Below, one piece after another: positions 1 to 12,599 of a stretch of 64,000 nt of DNA; position 1 is the stretch's first letter, and every line of letters begins with the position of its first letter. The position numbers and the translations under genes are program-made. The DNA is from Hetaerina americana (lineage: Eukaryota; Arthropoda; Insecta; Odonata; Calopterygidae): NCBI GenBank assembly GCA_022747635.1, contig JAKTNV010000011.1:15247975-15311974 (forward strand). The letters run 5' to 3'. The notes beneath the pieces were generated by a model. The model was given only the letters and a program-made list of their open reading frames with translations. It was not told where the DNA came from and ran no database searches.

Positions 1-1020
1 CTCCGTCAAGACAGTGCGCCCATCTTACTAAATCCCATAAAAATCGCGAGTTAAAGAGGAAAAAAGAAAAGAAGAAAAAAAACTTTCTCCCGGAAGTATA
101 AAAATAATTCATCTCCTTCCTTCGCCGTCAATTTTTTTTGGCGGTGTGCAGATTACTCCAAGGCGTTTCAGATATCCAACTTCGAGGGAAGAATGAGTAA
201 AGGCAGCCGTTCTCCTGGACCACACTGACACACCACTCGAATCAGAAGCGAAGACAGGAAAGGAAAATAAAAGGAGACTTGTATTATCACCCATCATCCG
301 CGTGAATCGACGCGTTCGCCGCAACAAACCGCCCTTCATCGTCGTCTCTCTGTGTTTTTTCTGTCGTGTTGACCCCTTTTGACGACCCATCTAGTGCCCT
401 CATCGATAGTTTCCCAAGGTTTTCCGTGAACGTGAAAGTTTTATTGTTTTTTTTACTTCCGCGGAAGAAGAAGGAGAAGAAAGACTTTTCGACTTCCAAT
501 CTTCAAGTCTTCCGCGAGTTATCCTCTTAAAATTTTTCCGTTCCTCTCGGACTTTTTTCGTATCGTGTTTCGGTGTACAAGTAAGTGTACGTATACATGT
601 ATAGAGAAAGGTAGAGAGAGAGGATGATAAATAGATGAAGGAGCTTTCTGAAGAGCTGGAGTCCGGCGTTTGTGGAAAGGCAGTTCCTCAATCACTTCCT
701 CAGACGGTGTCTCTCGTTCCTGACGGACGGTTGGATCTTCCAGTATTCACTAAAATATTTCGGCGGAACAGACTTACTAGGGCGTGGAGAGGGGTAGGTG
801 GGGAACGCGAACGCGAAATCGCTTCCTTCCACACTCTCGTGAAAGTGAACTCACCCGTCCACGAGGAATACAAAAAAACAAAAGGAGATCGAATTAACGG
901 TGAGAGGGAAGGGAACCGGTGGGAGAAGTGGGTGGAGACGATTACGCTTCCGACGAAATCGTCAAAAAATTCGCCCTGAGAGGGAAGGGAGGGTGGAGTC
1001 GAGGGTGCTGCGAAGAAGAA

Positions 1021-1043
1021 TTATAATAATAATAATAATAATT
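1021..1043. repeat. (TAA)n microsatellite
   Basis: A short run of about seven TAA/ATA trinucleotides within purine-rich DNA. Confidence 0.85.
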
Positions 1044-3818
1044 AAATTCGTCCGATCCCAGGGTCGTTGGTGCTCGAGGTAGTGTGAACAAAAAGCGAGA
1101 GAGGGTTATGAGCAGGAAGAAATCGTAAGTGTGAAACCCGAGATCTATGGAGTGTTCTCCGCCAAGTGAAAATCACTGCCTTTTTTATTTTTGAAAGAGA
1201 GACGAAAGACCATCATTAGTGCCATTCATATTTTATTTTGAAATATTAATATTTTTGACCGACATAATTTTCGATTCGATCCGAAGTTGTTCTACTCACA
1301 GAGTTCTTGGAAGAGTTGGAAATTATTAGTATTTTTTTTTTATTATTTCGTTCCCCAGGAGCGAGAGAGATAAAAAAATATAATACACAACCGCTCACAC
1401 ATAAAAAGGTTTACCCATCAAACTTCCACCTCAATACACCCACCGCGGGAGGAGGGCTGGATGGATAGAGATAAGCGAGAAAGAGCATAAGGGTCTCGTC
1501 GAGAGGGAATCGGAGATTACTAAAGAGCTGTTTTGTTGGTGTCGTTCTGAGCCAGCTGTTCACGAGCATCTAAAACGTTGGGAGGCAAGTGTTGGGACAC
1601 ACCTTCCTCCTTTTCCCCTCCCGCTGACGCGCCAAGAGTGCTCGGTCTGCCCGAGGCTATCGAGAGCCGAAAAGTATTGTGGGGAGGACGACGCCGACAC
1701 CTGTTACAAACGGCCTTGGGAAGCCTCTCGCGCCCGCGCCGGTCTCTCAGTAAACGCCCGGCCGGTTTCCCAGTCCGCGGACGTCTTCGTAACTTCCTAA
1801 ATCAGTGAAGACCATCCCCCGCCCATCCCTCCAACAGCGGCACACTCCGTAAGAAGAGGACCGGGGACGTTAGGAAATCAACCTCCGTTGGGCCTACTAC
1901 GTCGTTGGCCGTCGGTGAGGGATTCTGATCATCGGTGAAACTTCCCTGTAGAATTTGGACACCCACCTACTCCCTGTTCTCCAAGGACGTTATAGCAGTG
2001 GAAATCGGTTTCCCTCTGGGTTAGTTATCCCAATCGTTTTAAAATAGATTAATTTAGCATTATTCCACAGGTTTTTAGGTATGTTTTTGAAAGACAAGAC
2101 TGATCATCGCTTAATTTCTCAGTTTCGTTTAGCGAGACGCAACCTGGCACTGCAAAACTACGTTAATCCCTTCTTCAATCCGCATGATAACTTCAGACTC
2201 AGAGTGCTGCCAATTTTTTTTCAAAATTGATGTATTGACTTATTGATTGACTTATTTCTTCCTATCCTCCCCCTCCCCCCCTGCTTTCGAGAAATTCCAA
2301 GTCTGCGTCCTGCTACAATTTTTATCTTCCATGTTTCCTCCTTGTCCCATCCCTCCGGTGTGAGATAAGTGTGTGCTTTATTCTGTGAGTGATTTTTAGG
2401 CGTTTTTATAGCCCTCTTTCGTGTTGGGGATTCACCGTGACGTGAGAGTAAAAAGAAGAAACGAAACATCCTCAATCCACCCTCCCCCTCTCCTTCTCTA
2501 TCCCATTTACCGAGTCCAGTGACGTATTTTGACCCCCCCCCCCCGCTTCGCCTACCCAACCAACGGGCGAGTTGAAGGGGCAGCGAAGGAACTCTGGGGG
2601 AAAGGGATAAAAAAAATAACGCGGTGCGTACCTGCAGGTAAATAAATACTTAAGTTTCGTCCTTAGCATGCGAGGTCTTTTTCTTTCTCTCCTCCAGGAA
2701 CTCACATATTCTTTTTATATTTTCTTAATTGATCTCATCTCACGGTCCTTTTGTCTCACTCTTTCTATTTCCATCTCATCCAAGCCTTCTCTCTCTCAAA
2801 AAGCAGTTGAATAAAAAATACTTTTGAACAGTTGATCTAAGATCGAGGAGAGGATCGAAATTTTGATTAGGGAAGAGACTGCGAAATACGCCGGGGACCA
2901 GGTCGCTCATGGGCTTATTAATTAGGTGTGAAACCATTGGTTTCTTTATTTTTTCCTAACCTGAGCTTGCGTCCTGTCGCAGTCTCTAAAGGTATATTTT
3001 TGAAAAATAAGTTTGGGAGTAAATGTTTAGTATTAATTAAAAGAAAGATGCGAAAAGGTTATTAGGAAGCCGAGATTAATCGTAGAAAGTTAGAATTCCA
3101 CTTGTTCGTTCAATCCTTAATTTCGACATTTGAAGTTATACCTTCCTCGCCAGCTCTCTCGCGCATTTCGGTATTGCTGGTATAAAGTATAAATAAGATT
3201 AATTCCGAATATAAATATTACATTTGAATATAAAACATTTTTAGTGTAAAATCGATTCAGATTAGTAGGCATAACAATTTAGCGCATGTTTATTGTAATG
3301 GCGTCGTCGCCCACGTGGTCGACTCATTAAAATAATAAAAAAAAACTCCGAGACAAGCGTTTTGAAAGTGAGAGCGCAGAAAAAGAAGAAAGAGAAGACT
3401 TGGGCCTCATTACGCGCCGGTTCTTATTTTCGGTTCAAGGTCGGTGAAACCTCTATTTTCGACTCGAAGGAAGCAAGAATTCTCTTTCTTGAGATCTGAT
3501 AATATTTCCGGAAGAAACCGTCATCGAAAACCTTCACGGAATACCCGTCACGTAATTTTGGGGTAGAGACCGAAGAAATTGTGTCAAAAGGGTATAATCC
3601 ACTCGTATAATATGACTCGCGTTGTGACTCAGGAGCAAAATTAAATTAAAAAATGCTGAAATAAGAACTCTTGCAGGAGAGGTTTTTGAAAGTCAATGAA
3701 AAAAAATAATTCGGATGTGTGTGAGCTAAAAAAATCTAATCGTAGGTTAGATTGATTACCTGTCACTCATTGTGCACTTTTGGATTTTTTGTGTAACGGT
3801 GGAATCTTTATCTTCCAG

Positions 3819-4301
3819 CTCGCCGGAACCCTTTGGCAGGCAAGATGGACAAGGAAGGCGATCTGTAGTGACACTATAGACCTCTGCGACCCTCGCAAGT
3901 GTACTAGTGCTTGTTCGTGTGTGTGTGTGTGTCTTGTGTTTTCACATCTGTGGAGGTCACATGGGAATCCTGCGCTGGCCGTGGGCCATGGGGGCGACCC
4001 GCGACCATTGGTCAGATGACCTCGCGAGTAGTAGTAGGGAGGATTTGGGATACGAGTCAAGGGCTTAAGGAGTCCTCCTGTGTCCGCGCGTGGAGTTGGG
4101 GAGGGGAAGGGGAGAGAGAGAGGTTGGGGGTCGGGTGTGTGTTTGTGTGTGTGTATTTGGGAGTTTGCGCGCAAAGGGGGAAAAGGGGGGGTGTTGTTAG
4201 TGTGAGGGAGAGGGAAGAAGAAGTTCACTGTCACGAACTATCGATCGCCGCACACCTCGGCACTCGATCACGACGTGCGGGTTAAGAGAGGGACGGGAGA
4301 G
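3819..4301 (+). other. Possible untranslated exon (speculative)
   Basis: The sequence before 3819 ends in TTTATCTTCCAG, a reasonable splice acceptor, and GAG|GTGAGA at about 4302 is a good donor. The interval is GT-rich, contains a (GT)8 run at 3917-3932 and short ATG frames that stop quickly, and has no recognisable protein. It could be an untranslated exon of the gene starting at 8399, or two chance splice-site matches. Confidence 0.2.
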
Positions 4302-5039
4302 GTGAGACAACCCTTTCCTACATAAAGTCCTCCCTTTCCTCCTCACGCTTTATCGGACGAAAGTACATCTGTTACCCTTGGATTAAATTTAACAACGACC
4401 CCGGCGATCAACGAGATAAAGTGAGGAGAAAAAATCTTATTCAAAATATAATCAGCTTTTTGTTTTAATCCTCCCAATTGTGTGAGAGTAGATAGCGGTA
4501 TCGTTTCGAAAAAAATTCACTTACCCTCAGAAATAGTGGTTTTATTTCTTTCTGTTGTTATCGATTAATGATTTCTTTTATTGCCCTTTTTAGACAGTGA
4601 CTGATCCATAATCGGTAGACTTTTCAGCCAAATTAGCCAAATCGTCTGGCGATTTTACGTAAAATAACATTGCCTCCCTGGGACACCGATTATCGTTTTA
4701 ATTTCAGGTTGTGCCTAGACATACGGCACCCACGTTGTACGTAAATATTCTTTGAGCAGTCATGTCATCATCCTTTTTTAGTTTTACGCTCCAAAGTATG
4801 AGATATCTTCGAGTCATCTCTTAAAGGATTTTAAACTCTCAAGATCTGTAACGCCTAGGATTTATACTCTAAATAAGATTTTGTCCTTATATAAAAAAAA
4901 ATATTTTGCATGTAATTTATTTGTGAGTCCGTCAAACATAAATTTCCAAACTGAATATTTCATGCGCGTTTTCTAATATTGTTTCTCACGTACTTATTAA
5001 TTCATGTGTATTTAAAAACAATTTAGAAATCACGAGGGA

Positions 5040-7830
5040 ACGTGAAAATTCCATCATTTCGGCGGTCTTCTAACCATTGCAGACGAACTGCTTGTAGCCC
5101 AGTCGGAAGTTTTCTGGATTCGCTTGCTGACCACTTAAAGGAACTTCTAGGAATCCCTGCTTACCTCGAATCCTTCACTCTCCGACTCACTCGCGCCCTT
5201 CATCCAGATCGTTTTTCACCCTCATCGGCTTCTTCCCTCCGGACTCCCTTAAAAGCCTTCTTCCCCACTAGGGGCGATTCTTCCTTTCTCGTTCACGCGT
5301 CCCCACGCCTCTTTACGTCCTCCTATCCTCCCACGTCCAAAAAAGCCAGACCACCCCTTGCCTTACCCATATCTCACGGCCACATCTTCTTCTTATTCAC
5401 ATCTCCCACCCCTCACTCAACTCCACCCTCTTCGGCTACTCTTTCTTCTTTTGTCTTCTTTTTCCCAACCTCCCTCTTTAGCTCTCGAGCCCCATATCGT
5501 AGCTACTCCTCCCGAAAGGTCCTCCATCCTTTTCCTCCTCGCACATATTTTCCCTTCGGCTACTTGGACTTCTTTCCTCTCTTCTGTCTGTCTCTCTTTC
5601 CCTTCCAATTATCTCTCACTTGTTCCTCCCGAACTTTTTTTTTATATCCCGTCTAAATTTTCTCTAGTTCTTCCCACCGTTTGTTTACCTGTAATCTCTC
5701 TCTCCCCTGAGAAGTCTTCCATCTCAAGACTACCTTCTTCCCACCCGTCCCCAAGCATCTTCACGTCTGCTCCCCTCGAAGACTCTACCCCGTTTTGTCC
5801 TTGGGTTTTATTTTCGCCCACGTCTCTCTCTCCTCTTGACCCTTTTATTTTTTATTCTTCCTTACCCCTTTCTAAAGTGTTGTGCCTCCGTCATTTCATC
5901 TCCATCTTCTCCGCGCCTCTCTCCAGCATCCTCTTTCCCTTGCCGCCGACTTAAAGAGTGAATTCTCTCTTCCGAAGGAGTCTGGGCCGTGTCTTCATAC
6001 TTATCCACCCCTCTCCTCGCACGTACAAAGGGGACGTGTTCGCCTACTCATCTCTCCCCCCCCCATCCTACTCTCAACTCTTACCTCACCCCTGCTTGTC
6101 TCCTCCTCCTCCTTCTACCCTTCAGGAAGGAAGAAAATACGTCCTCCCCACCTTCCTTTTATTCGCTAGGTTTTCTACTCGGTGGGTTCTCTTCTGCTTG
6201 TCTATTTTCTTTTCCACAAGCGGAGTCGGTAATTTTCTTCCGATCCCCACCCCACCATCTTCCTCACACAGGACAGATAACTTTTCGTATCCTGACACTT
6301 CAAGCGCAGGCAATCAAGTTGCTCCCTCTAAAGAAGAGAACTTTCTGCAAATTTTCTTAGTTCTTGGTTTCTCGGTCATCCGCTCGCACGTACCAACCTT
6401 CTTACTTCCTTTTCTTCTTTTTCCGCCCTCGAGTTTCTTCTTCTTTCCGCCACTTATTCCTTCTTTATCTCCTCGTGTGTGCATTAAATATAGATATATA
6501 TTTGTATATTTATAAATATATTAATTTACACACATCTAAATCCTTTACCTTAACTTCCTAAATCTTATCGCATCCGTCACCTTAGGTTTCTTCAGCCTCC
6601 TTTAACGGCTGAAAAGTCGGAGTGTCCCTGGCATCATCGGCAGCGCGGAACAGCGCACTTTTTACTTCCATACCCTCTCCTCATCTCCCTATCACTCAAA
6701 CCCACATCATCCCTTTCCGTATTCTGACAGGGACTCTCCCCTTCAGCTGGTGGTCCCCAAGGGTACAGCGATCCCGTCACAAGCGTCTCAAAAGAGCTCC
6801 TTCTTTCAATCTCCTCTCCTTCTACCCCAATCCACCTCCTCCTCAAGAGCTTTGGTTCGGTCTTTTCCCGATATTCAACCCTGTTTCCTCTCTCCCTCCC
6901 AGCACCAACTTGCTCTCTAATAAATACGCACACGGAGGGCTATTCCACAGTTCCCATAAACCTATCATTTGTACTCATTTCCTCTCTAACCACCTTCCCC
7001 CCAACTCCAGTTCCAAACCCCCTATATCAGGATATTTTCCGTAATTCCACTCACCTCTCTCTCTCCAGTCCCTCCTGCTAAGATTTAACGTCGCCTCGCC
7101 TCAATATACTCCCCCGCCGACCGGTTCCAGTTTGTTCTCCGTGGGCTTTGCTTCCAGTCGCTCCTCTGGAGGTATTTTTTTCTCTCTCTCTCTCCCCCAA
7201 CTCTTCCCTCGAAGTTCATCTTGCCTTTTGGACCCTCCTTCGCCTCTTAGTCCAGAGCTCATCTTGATCTGGGAGGACAAAAAAATCACCCTCAAGTCCT
7301 CTCCGCATCGTTTATTTTTTTTCATCCTTCCTCCCGAATCGTAATTGCTTCATTTCGTTGGTGAGTTAAGAAGAGGTGGGTTCTCTCTTACTTGAACCTA
7401 TCACCTAACTCTCTCTTCGATCTGGCCCGTGGATTGGGGTGTTTAATTTATTTTCATTTCTGTCTGCATCGTCCTTCTCCTTATTACCTTTTCTCAGTGA
7501 CGTGTTGCTATATTTTTTTTGGTACATCCGTTTGGTGTTTTTTCGTTTCTCTCCTTCTCCTCTCTCCCTTTCTTTCTCAATATCTCGCTATTTTGATTCA
7601 TAGCTCCCATAGGAGTCGTTCCTTATCCTCTTCTCTCTGCCTTATTTGGTTAATCGAACTTGTTTCTGCATTAGATATTGGTTATAAACATTCTGCTCCT
7701 ACAAAAATTTTCATACCTCATCTCCCCTGTCACCATCTCTAAAATTCCTACCCTCCCTTCAATGCCGATTCTCAGTTTGTTTCAATTTTTCTTAATCTCC
7801 CCAATAACATAATCTCTCCCTTCCCTCATC
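5040..7830 (+). other. Long pyrimidine-rich tract upstream of the first coding exon
   Basis: The plus strand is strongly biased to C and T for about 2.8 kb, with recurring TCC, CTT and CCC words. This removes stop codons and so gives overlapping open frames in all three plus frames (for example 5042-5656 and 5358-5954), rich in Ser, Pro, Leu and Phe. Several frames open at once and there is no domain, so I read the frames as compositional artefacts. A few words resemble the antisense of LINE family LB, but no clear copy was delimited. Confidence 0.6.
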
Positions 7831-8398
7831 AAACAGTAGCGTTCACGCGAAAAAAGGCCTTATTTTCTGACTGAAAAAAGTAAATCTCCGTAAATCAATA
7901 ACATCTTAATATAAAAATAATATTCGACCCTCGTTCGTTCTAATTCGTCTCACACTGGGAAGGGTTAAAACAAAGAGAGTAGGAAAAAGGAAAGAATAAA
8001 TAAACACATAGAATAAAAATAATTTTTCCAAATCCTCCCGTCCTTCGGTAGCAATCAAGTGCCAAACGTCATCATCTGCACATCATCTGACCTAAAGGGG
8101 GTTGTTTTGGCTTCGGAGGGGCGCAAGTTATTCTCATCGGGGACCGGGCAAGGGGACGGAGGCGGGGGGAAGCGAAGAGCGCGTGACAGGAGGAGAAAGA
8201 GCGAACAAGCGAACGGTGATTTTCGCCCGACAAGTTTTCGTCCGATAGTTCGCTCCGTCGCCCACTCGGGCCGACCATAGCGAAGGAAGACAGGGGCGTT
8301 TGAGTGCCGTTTCGTTCGCCATAGTGTCCCCCGCGAAGGCGAGAGGAGGGCCCTCTCATTCGGGGTCTTCGCCGCGTGGCGAGGTAGGTGCCGCCGCG

Positions 8399-8640
8399 AT
8401 GTGCGAGGGAGGCGGGGTGGCGGAGCAGGCTCCGACGGGGGACGTTGTGGTGGTGGCCCCCACGCCTCCCCCCGTGGTCCGCTGCATCTCCCCTCCCCTC
8501 TCCTCCCCCGGATCTAGGACGCCAGCGGCATCGCCAGCGCCCTCCACGCCCACACCAGCATCGCCGGCGCAGGCCTCCACCGCGACGCCCTCGCCGGCCA
8601 AGACGCATGCTTCCCTGCGGATGCCCTCTTCTGCAAAAAG
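8399..8640 (+). CDS. First coding exon, Pro/Ala/Ser/Thr-rich N-terminus, gene unidentified
   Basis: The ATG at 8399 sits in a good eukaryotic start context (GCCGCCGCG before it). It opens 80 codons that run into a consensus donor, AAAAAG|GTGAGT, after 8640, leaving two bases of a split codon. The frame continues upstream to 8300 but without an ATG, so 8399 is the likely start. The protein begins MCEGGGVAEQAPTGD, then becomes low-complexity and rich in Pro, Ala, Ser and Thr, ending in a more basic stretch (KTHASLRMPSSAK). No signal peptide, membrane segment or folded domain is visible; it looks like a disordered N-terminal tail. The exon lies in the most CpG-rich block of the window (about 8090-8640), as expected near a promoter. 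The next exon was not found in the remaining 55 kb. An Arg/Gly-rich frame on the opposite strand is a shadow. I do not recognise the gene. Confidence 0.6.
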
Positions 8641-8646
8641 GTGAGT
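8641..8646 (+). other. Splice donor GTGAGT
   Basis: Matches the donor consensus directly after the open frame from 8399; the frame reaches a stop (TGA) three bases into the intron, as expected if translation must splice here. Confidence 0.6.
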
Positions 8647-9037
8647 CTCTCTTTCTTACTCTCGATCATCTCCTTTCATTTCCAATTACTTTTGGACACT
8701 TTCGTTATGTATGTGAATATCACTGAGCGCTGGACTGCTGGTCGGAGGTCACAGGGAAAGATTTGGCCCCCTTATCGCTCTTATCTATGGAAAAAAACAT
8801 AAATAGCATTGGTTTTTGATGTATATATTTATTTATTTATTATTAGATCATCTACCGGTAAAGGTAACTGCCAAATAAATATTTTGTTTCTCCTAACAAA
8901 ACACAACTCAACATCCTACTCTACAACAGGCACCTCTTCATCTACAGGTATGTACACTTCCCTCATGCCTTCATCACGTCCAACATCCCTATTCTATAAA
9001 AAGAGACGTTTTAGGCGTGATATGGTTTGCTATTTTT

Positions 9038-9302
9038 AATTAATCCCTATTCTATTCCTGCCCCTTCTTCCCTTTCATAACATTCTCCCCTCTATACAAC
9101 AGCCTTCAATATCTCAATCCTAATTAAAATTCTGTGCACCTACATTTTTTGCCTCCTTCGGAATTCACCTAACAATCCCCTCTCCTCCCCCGCCATACCT
9201 AGATCTGCCTCATTTGTTTTCCTTTCTGTCCACTTTTCCATTATTCCATTCTTCTCCACACCCACATTTCAAAACCTCCAATCCATCATCCTGCTTCGAA
9301 TG
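9038..9302 (-). mobile_element. LINE family LB 3' fragment
   Basis: Antisense words typical of LB appear in order: CATAACATTCTCCCCTCTAT, TTTGTTTTCCTTTCTGTCCA, TTCTCCACACCCACATTTC and CAATCCATCATCCTGCTTC. They are the complement of the plus-strand LB copies at 34.6 and 49.4 kb, which encode the C-terminal LINE tail. The copy is decayed with no open frame. It lies in the putative first intron and ends just before (TA)n-rich DNA. Confidence 0.65.
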
Positions 9303-9410
9303 TGTGAGTGTCTAAATATATAAATATGTATATACATATGCATGTATATATACTGTGTATACCTTTTTGTGCATATCGGTGTTCGTCCTTTATAAATGTT
9401 CCAATGTATA

Positions 9411-9414
9411 TGTG

Positions 9415-9445
<31 letters not shown>

Positions 9446-9480
9446 GTATATATATATACATACATATATATATGTATATA

Positions 9481-9545
<65 letters not shown>

Positions 9546-9546
9546 T
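9411..9546. repeat. (TA)n microsatellite, interrupted by GTA units
   Basis: About 130 bp of TATA/GTATA repeats. The preceding GTGTTCGTCCTTTATAAATG resembles the sequence before the (TA)n tract at 20.3 kb (GTGTCCGTCCTTTATATATG), so the two tracts probably belong to the same element family. Confidence 0.9.
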
Positions 9547-9619
9547 ATATGCAGGAAATGATTAAAGAGGCACGGAAAAACAGTGAAAATAAGAATAAAA
9601 TTTGTTGGGAGAATTCATG

Positions 9620-12290
9620 AAATATGTTAGGTTTGTGTATAATTAAACTGAATTTAACCAGTCAGCTTAGAGATTGAAAATATTTCTGAGCGCATTGTGA
9701 AATCAGTGCGAATCCATCGTTTCAGTTAAGGGTAATGCCGAGGATGAGTTTCTGTCCTTCTTCCTCCGTTCCTTGAAAATACTACTTAAACCAAATTGCC
9801 CTCATATCCCTGAGGCTAAAGAGTCTTCCACTGCCTGGTCGCCTCCATTAATAACTAATATCGCGTGTGTATTCCGACAAACCCGTTTGGAATGCCGGGG
9901 ATGGTCGGTGGATAGTCGTTGTAAAAGGAGGATGGGTGTGAAATACGCAAAGGGCGTCCTTGAATGCAGCAACTCTATTTTCCGTTGGCTTGGAACGACA
10001 CAAAATGGCAAAAAACTTAGAGCGAAACGAATTCCAGTTCTCCTTGGCCGCGCTCTGCACTTCAGAGGCGACCGCGTGGAATTCGCAGTTCATGTCCCTT
10101 GTTTATTGCGTCTGTTTCAGTCCATGGAATTTTCTAGTTTTTCGATACGACAAGCGAAATTACTCGTATAAGTCAAACTGTCAGGGCGTGAATTGCAACA
10201 CAGGTTCGTTAATAATGAAATATTTATCTTAATAATGCTTTCAACGATAAGAAAAAGATGGCGGCGTCGATCCGCTTATGCAGTCACGTGTGTAGAGAAT
10301 GAATAAATTGTTTCAAGCCGTGACAATATAAAATTTGGCGTGCGCCACAGTTTTCTGTTTTCCCTTTGCTGTTAAACCAGCATCAAAATAAAATTGAAAT
10401 AATCTGTCGAGAGTTTCGTTAAAATCTTATTAATCTTCAAATTAGAGTAAAATCGCTGTAATTCATATGTTTTCATGGGCTTTTCGGCATCTAACGCTAT
10501 TTTTTAACTTTCACCGTGATTTACGATATCGCATTCAGTATTTCCTCTTGTGCATTGAGCGTGACATTTGAGTGAGATATTGCAAATTGTTAATATCGGG
10601 CCCCCTGCCATTTACTGGGAATATGAAGTTCGATCGGTGGTTGGATTCATTAAGAGCCAAATAAATAAACATATCTAAAGGTAAGGACAAAAGTGTTGTC
10701 TAAGATAGAAGTCAAGTATTTTTGCTTGTGGAAGTTTTAAAATTATTTATCAATATTACTAAAGAACAGAGAATATCTTGATTTCTGCCAAAAAGTTTAA
10801 AACATTGACGGATTTCGCTGAGTCCTCTCTGAGTGCTTTCTAAATTGCCTCGAAAAACTTTTGTCACACCACCTAATCATTCAGATATATCATTGCAATG
10901 TTTTCACTAGGAGTGCAATATTACGCTCTATGATGATACGATGTGTTTTTGTTAGGCGAAAATAGTCAAGCCCTGTTGCAATAGCCTGATAGTTCGACGT
11001 CAGCATGGCGAGCTAACAGAGTGAGTAAAACCAAACTTGTGTAAATTAACTGCAAAAATTAACTCAGTTAAGTTAAAAGCTTTACATTTTTAACCGATTT
11101 AGGCCAAAGGTTCAACCTCTGGAATATGGCTTTCAGTTAAGTTAAATGGACCGCTAAGTCAATCCCGTAGTAAATTTAACAATGAAGTTTTACTTCGGCG
11201 AAAATTCGTGTACAAAAATCCATCAAATACCTATTCAAAGGAAAATATATGAATTGTCATAGAAGCTATAGGCGAAACCTAACTATTCTATATGAACAAG
11301 GCAGATGTACCAACTTCTGTAGTTGAAATCTTCTCGTTTTCTGTCCTTACGCTTCGTATTGTTGCTTACAATTATTCGTATGATAATTCCATTTCCTTTA
11401 ACTAATGACCGGTTTCATAATGTCACGTTAAATCCAATCGTTAGTTTAGATTACGTTAACTTAACGTGGAGTTACCAACAAGTCCAATTTAAAAACTTTT
11501 GCTTGGTGGAGAACATTTTCACAATAGAGTAACGAAAATATGTTAGTTATTGACTTGTTCAACGGTCGGTTTTGAACTTAACTAGTGGTTATGAAACTGA
11601 ATTTTGACCTTAGCTGAAGGTTTAAGTTCAGTTTAGCTTTAGTTCAGTCTAACAAAACGCTATAAAACATGGTCTAAACTTTCAACTTTAACTTGACGCT
11701 TTTTTATAAGGAAAACTAATGAGTTTCGTTAAACACTAACAGAGGAATACATTTACGAGTTAATTTGAGAGTAACTGACAAAAATCATTTTTCAACCAAA
11801 CAGTTTTACGTTTAACGCGTTATTACCCTCGTCAAAGTTTAAACAATTGCAAAAAACAAGTACATATTTGGGACTTACAATTTGCAATTATTTCATTTTT
11901 AGATGGTCAAGGCAGAAGGTCTCTCAATTCTCAGGGATACGTTGTCACAGCAGGGGTGCTCTTCGTATGGAATAAATAATCGTAAGAGTTACTGATAAAA
12001 ATGAAAGGCTTTAAGCTTCTCATAATAAAACGTAATCTAGTTTCGTGATTAATCCTCAGGAATCTCATTTCGTGTTTGTCCGTATTTACGTGCTACTTAG
12101 CGTTCGACTGAATGACGTCACGCTCGCATTTGCTACGAGGGTCGCGTTTCCACAGTTACCACCGCGTTAGGGCCGCAATGTACCCCGAGATAGGTATTTC
12201 TGGTCGCCTTAGTGCTTCTGACGTGGGCGCAGAGAACATCGGTGACAGCCGTGTTACAACTGCGATTTATATGATGGGAGGTTGATTTTT
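9620..12290. other. Intronic/intergenic DNA, nothing recognised
   Basis: AT-rich, no significant coding frame, no repeat family shared with the rest of the window that I could see. The frames at about 9773-10232 have no domain. Confidence 0.5.
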
Positions 12291-12306
12291 AATTCTAGAT
12301 TTAATT

Positions 12307-12441
12307 CCAAAGAAACTGCGGGAAATGCCGTAACAGTAACTTTTTTAACGGAGTCATCCGCTAATATGCATTTATGTGCAACAATTTCAGAGAGTAAAAA
12401 TCATTCAAGGCGAATGATTTTTACACTCTTAAATTGTTGCA
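12307..12441 (-). mobile_element. SINE family A, palindromic copy A1 with 13-bp target-site duplication
   Basis: The element is flanked by an exact 13-bp duplication, TCTAGATTTAATT, at 12294-12306 and 12442-12454. Read on the minus strand, the right-hand ~35 bp is an antisense copy of the SINE segment that contains GATTTTTACACTC and ATTGTTGCA. It is followed by the sense version of that segment and the tail to CCCGCAGTTTCTTTGG. The tRNA-like head is missing from this copy. The two arms (around 12383-12407 and 12415-12441) form a hairpin. Confidence 0.8.
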
Positions 12442-12599
12442 TCTAGATTTAATTATGTATTCTATCCAAAAATCTAGTAACATAGTACATGCACTTTGAA
12501 ATAATTTTTTCTGGCACAATTTTACGAATATGTCCGTCATAGAATCGTGGAATCAATAATTAAAGAAGTACTGATGAAGAACTAATTTTACGGAAATGA

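Larger units (their letters stand above)
1..5030. other. Upstream non-coding region, transposon-poor
   Basis: No convincing coding exon is visible here on either strand. Short open frames exist but have no recognisable domain and often lack an ATG. The plus strand has purine-rich tracts at about 600-1120 and 4080-4240 (GAGAGAG-type runs), a (TAA)n run, GT-rich runs and a C12 homopolymer at 2533-2544. None of the SINE, LINE or mariner families seen downstream was found here. I infer promoter-distal or 5' untranslated sequence of the gene starting at 8399, possibly with unrecognised untranslated exons. Confidence 0.45.

Noticed and set aside
5042..6515. Overlapping open frames of 120-204 codons
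   Set aside because: They occur in all plus frames of a pyrimidine-rich tract, lack domains and consist mostly of Ser, Pro, Leu and Phe; low stop-codon density explains them.
8072..8608. 178-codon Arg/Gly-rich frame on the minus strand
   Set aside because: Antisense shadow of the GC-rich exon; no domain, and the plus-strand frame has a better start and a splice donor.
9308..9620. Frames encoding Tyr-Ile repeats
   Set aside because: Translations of (TA)n microsatellites; the same applies near 20.4, 21.5 and 56.9 kb.
9773..10232. Cluster of frames on both strands
   Set aside because: No motif, no splice context, frames overlap in several phases.
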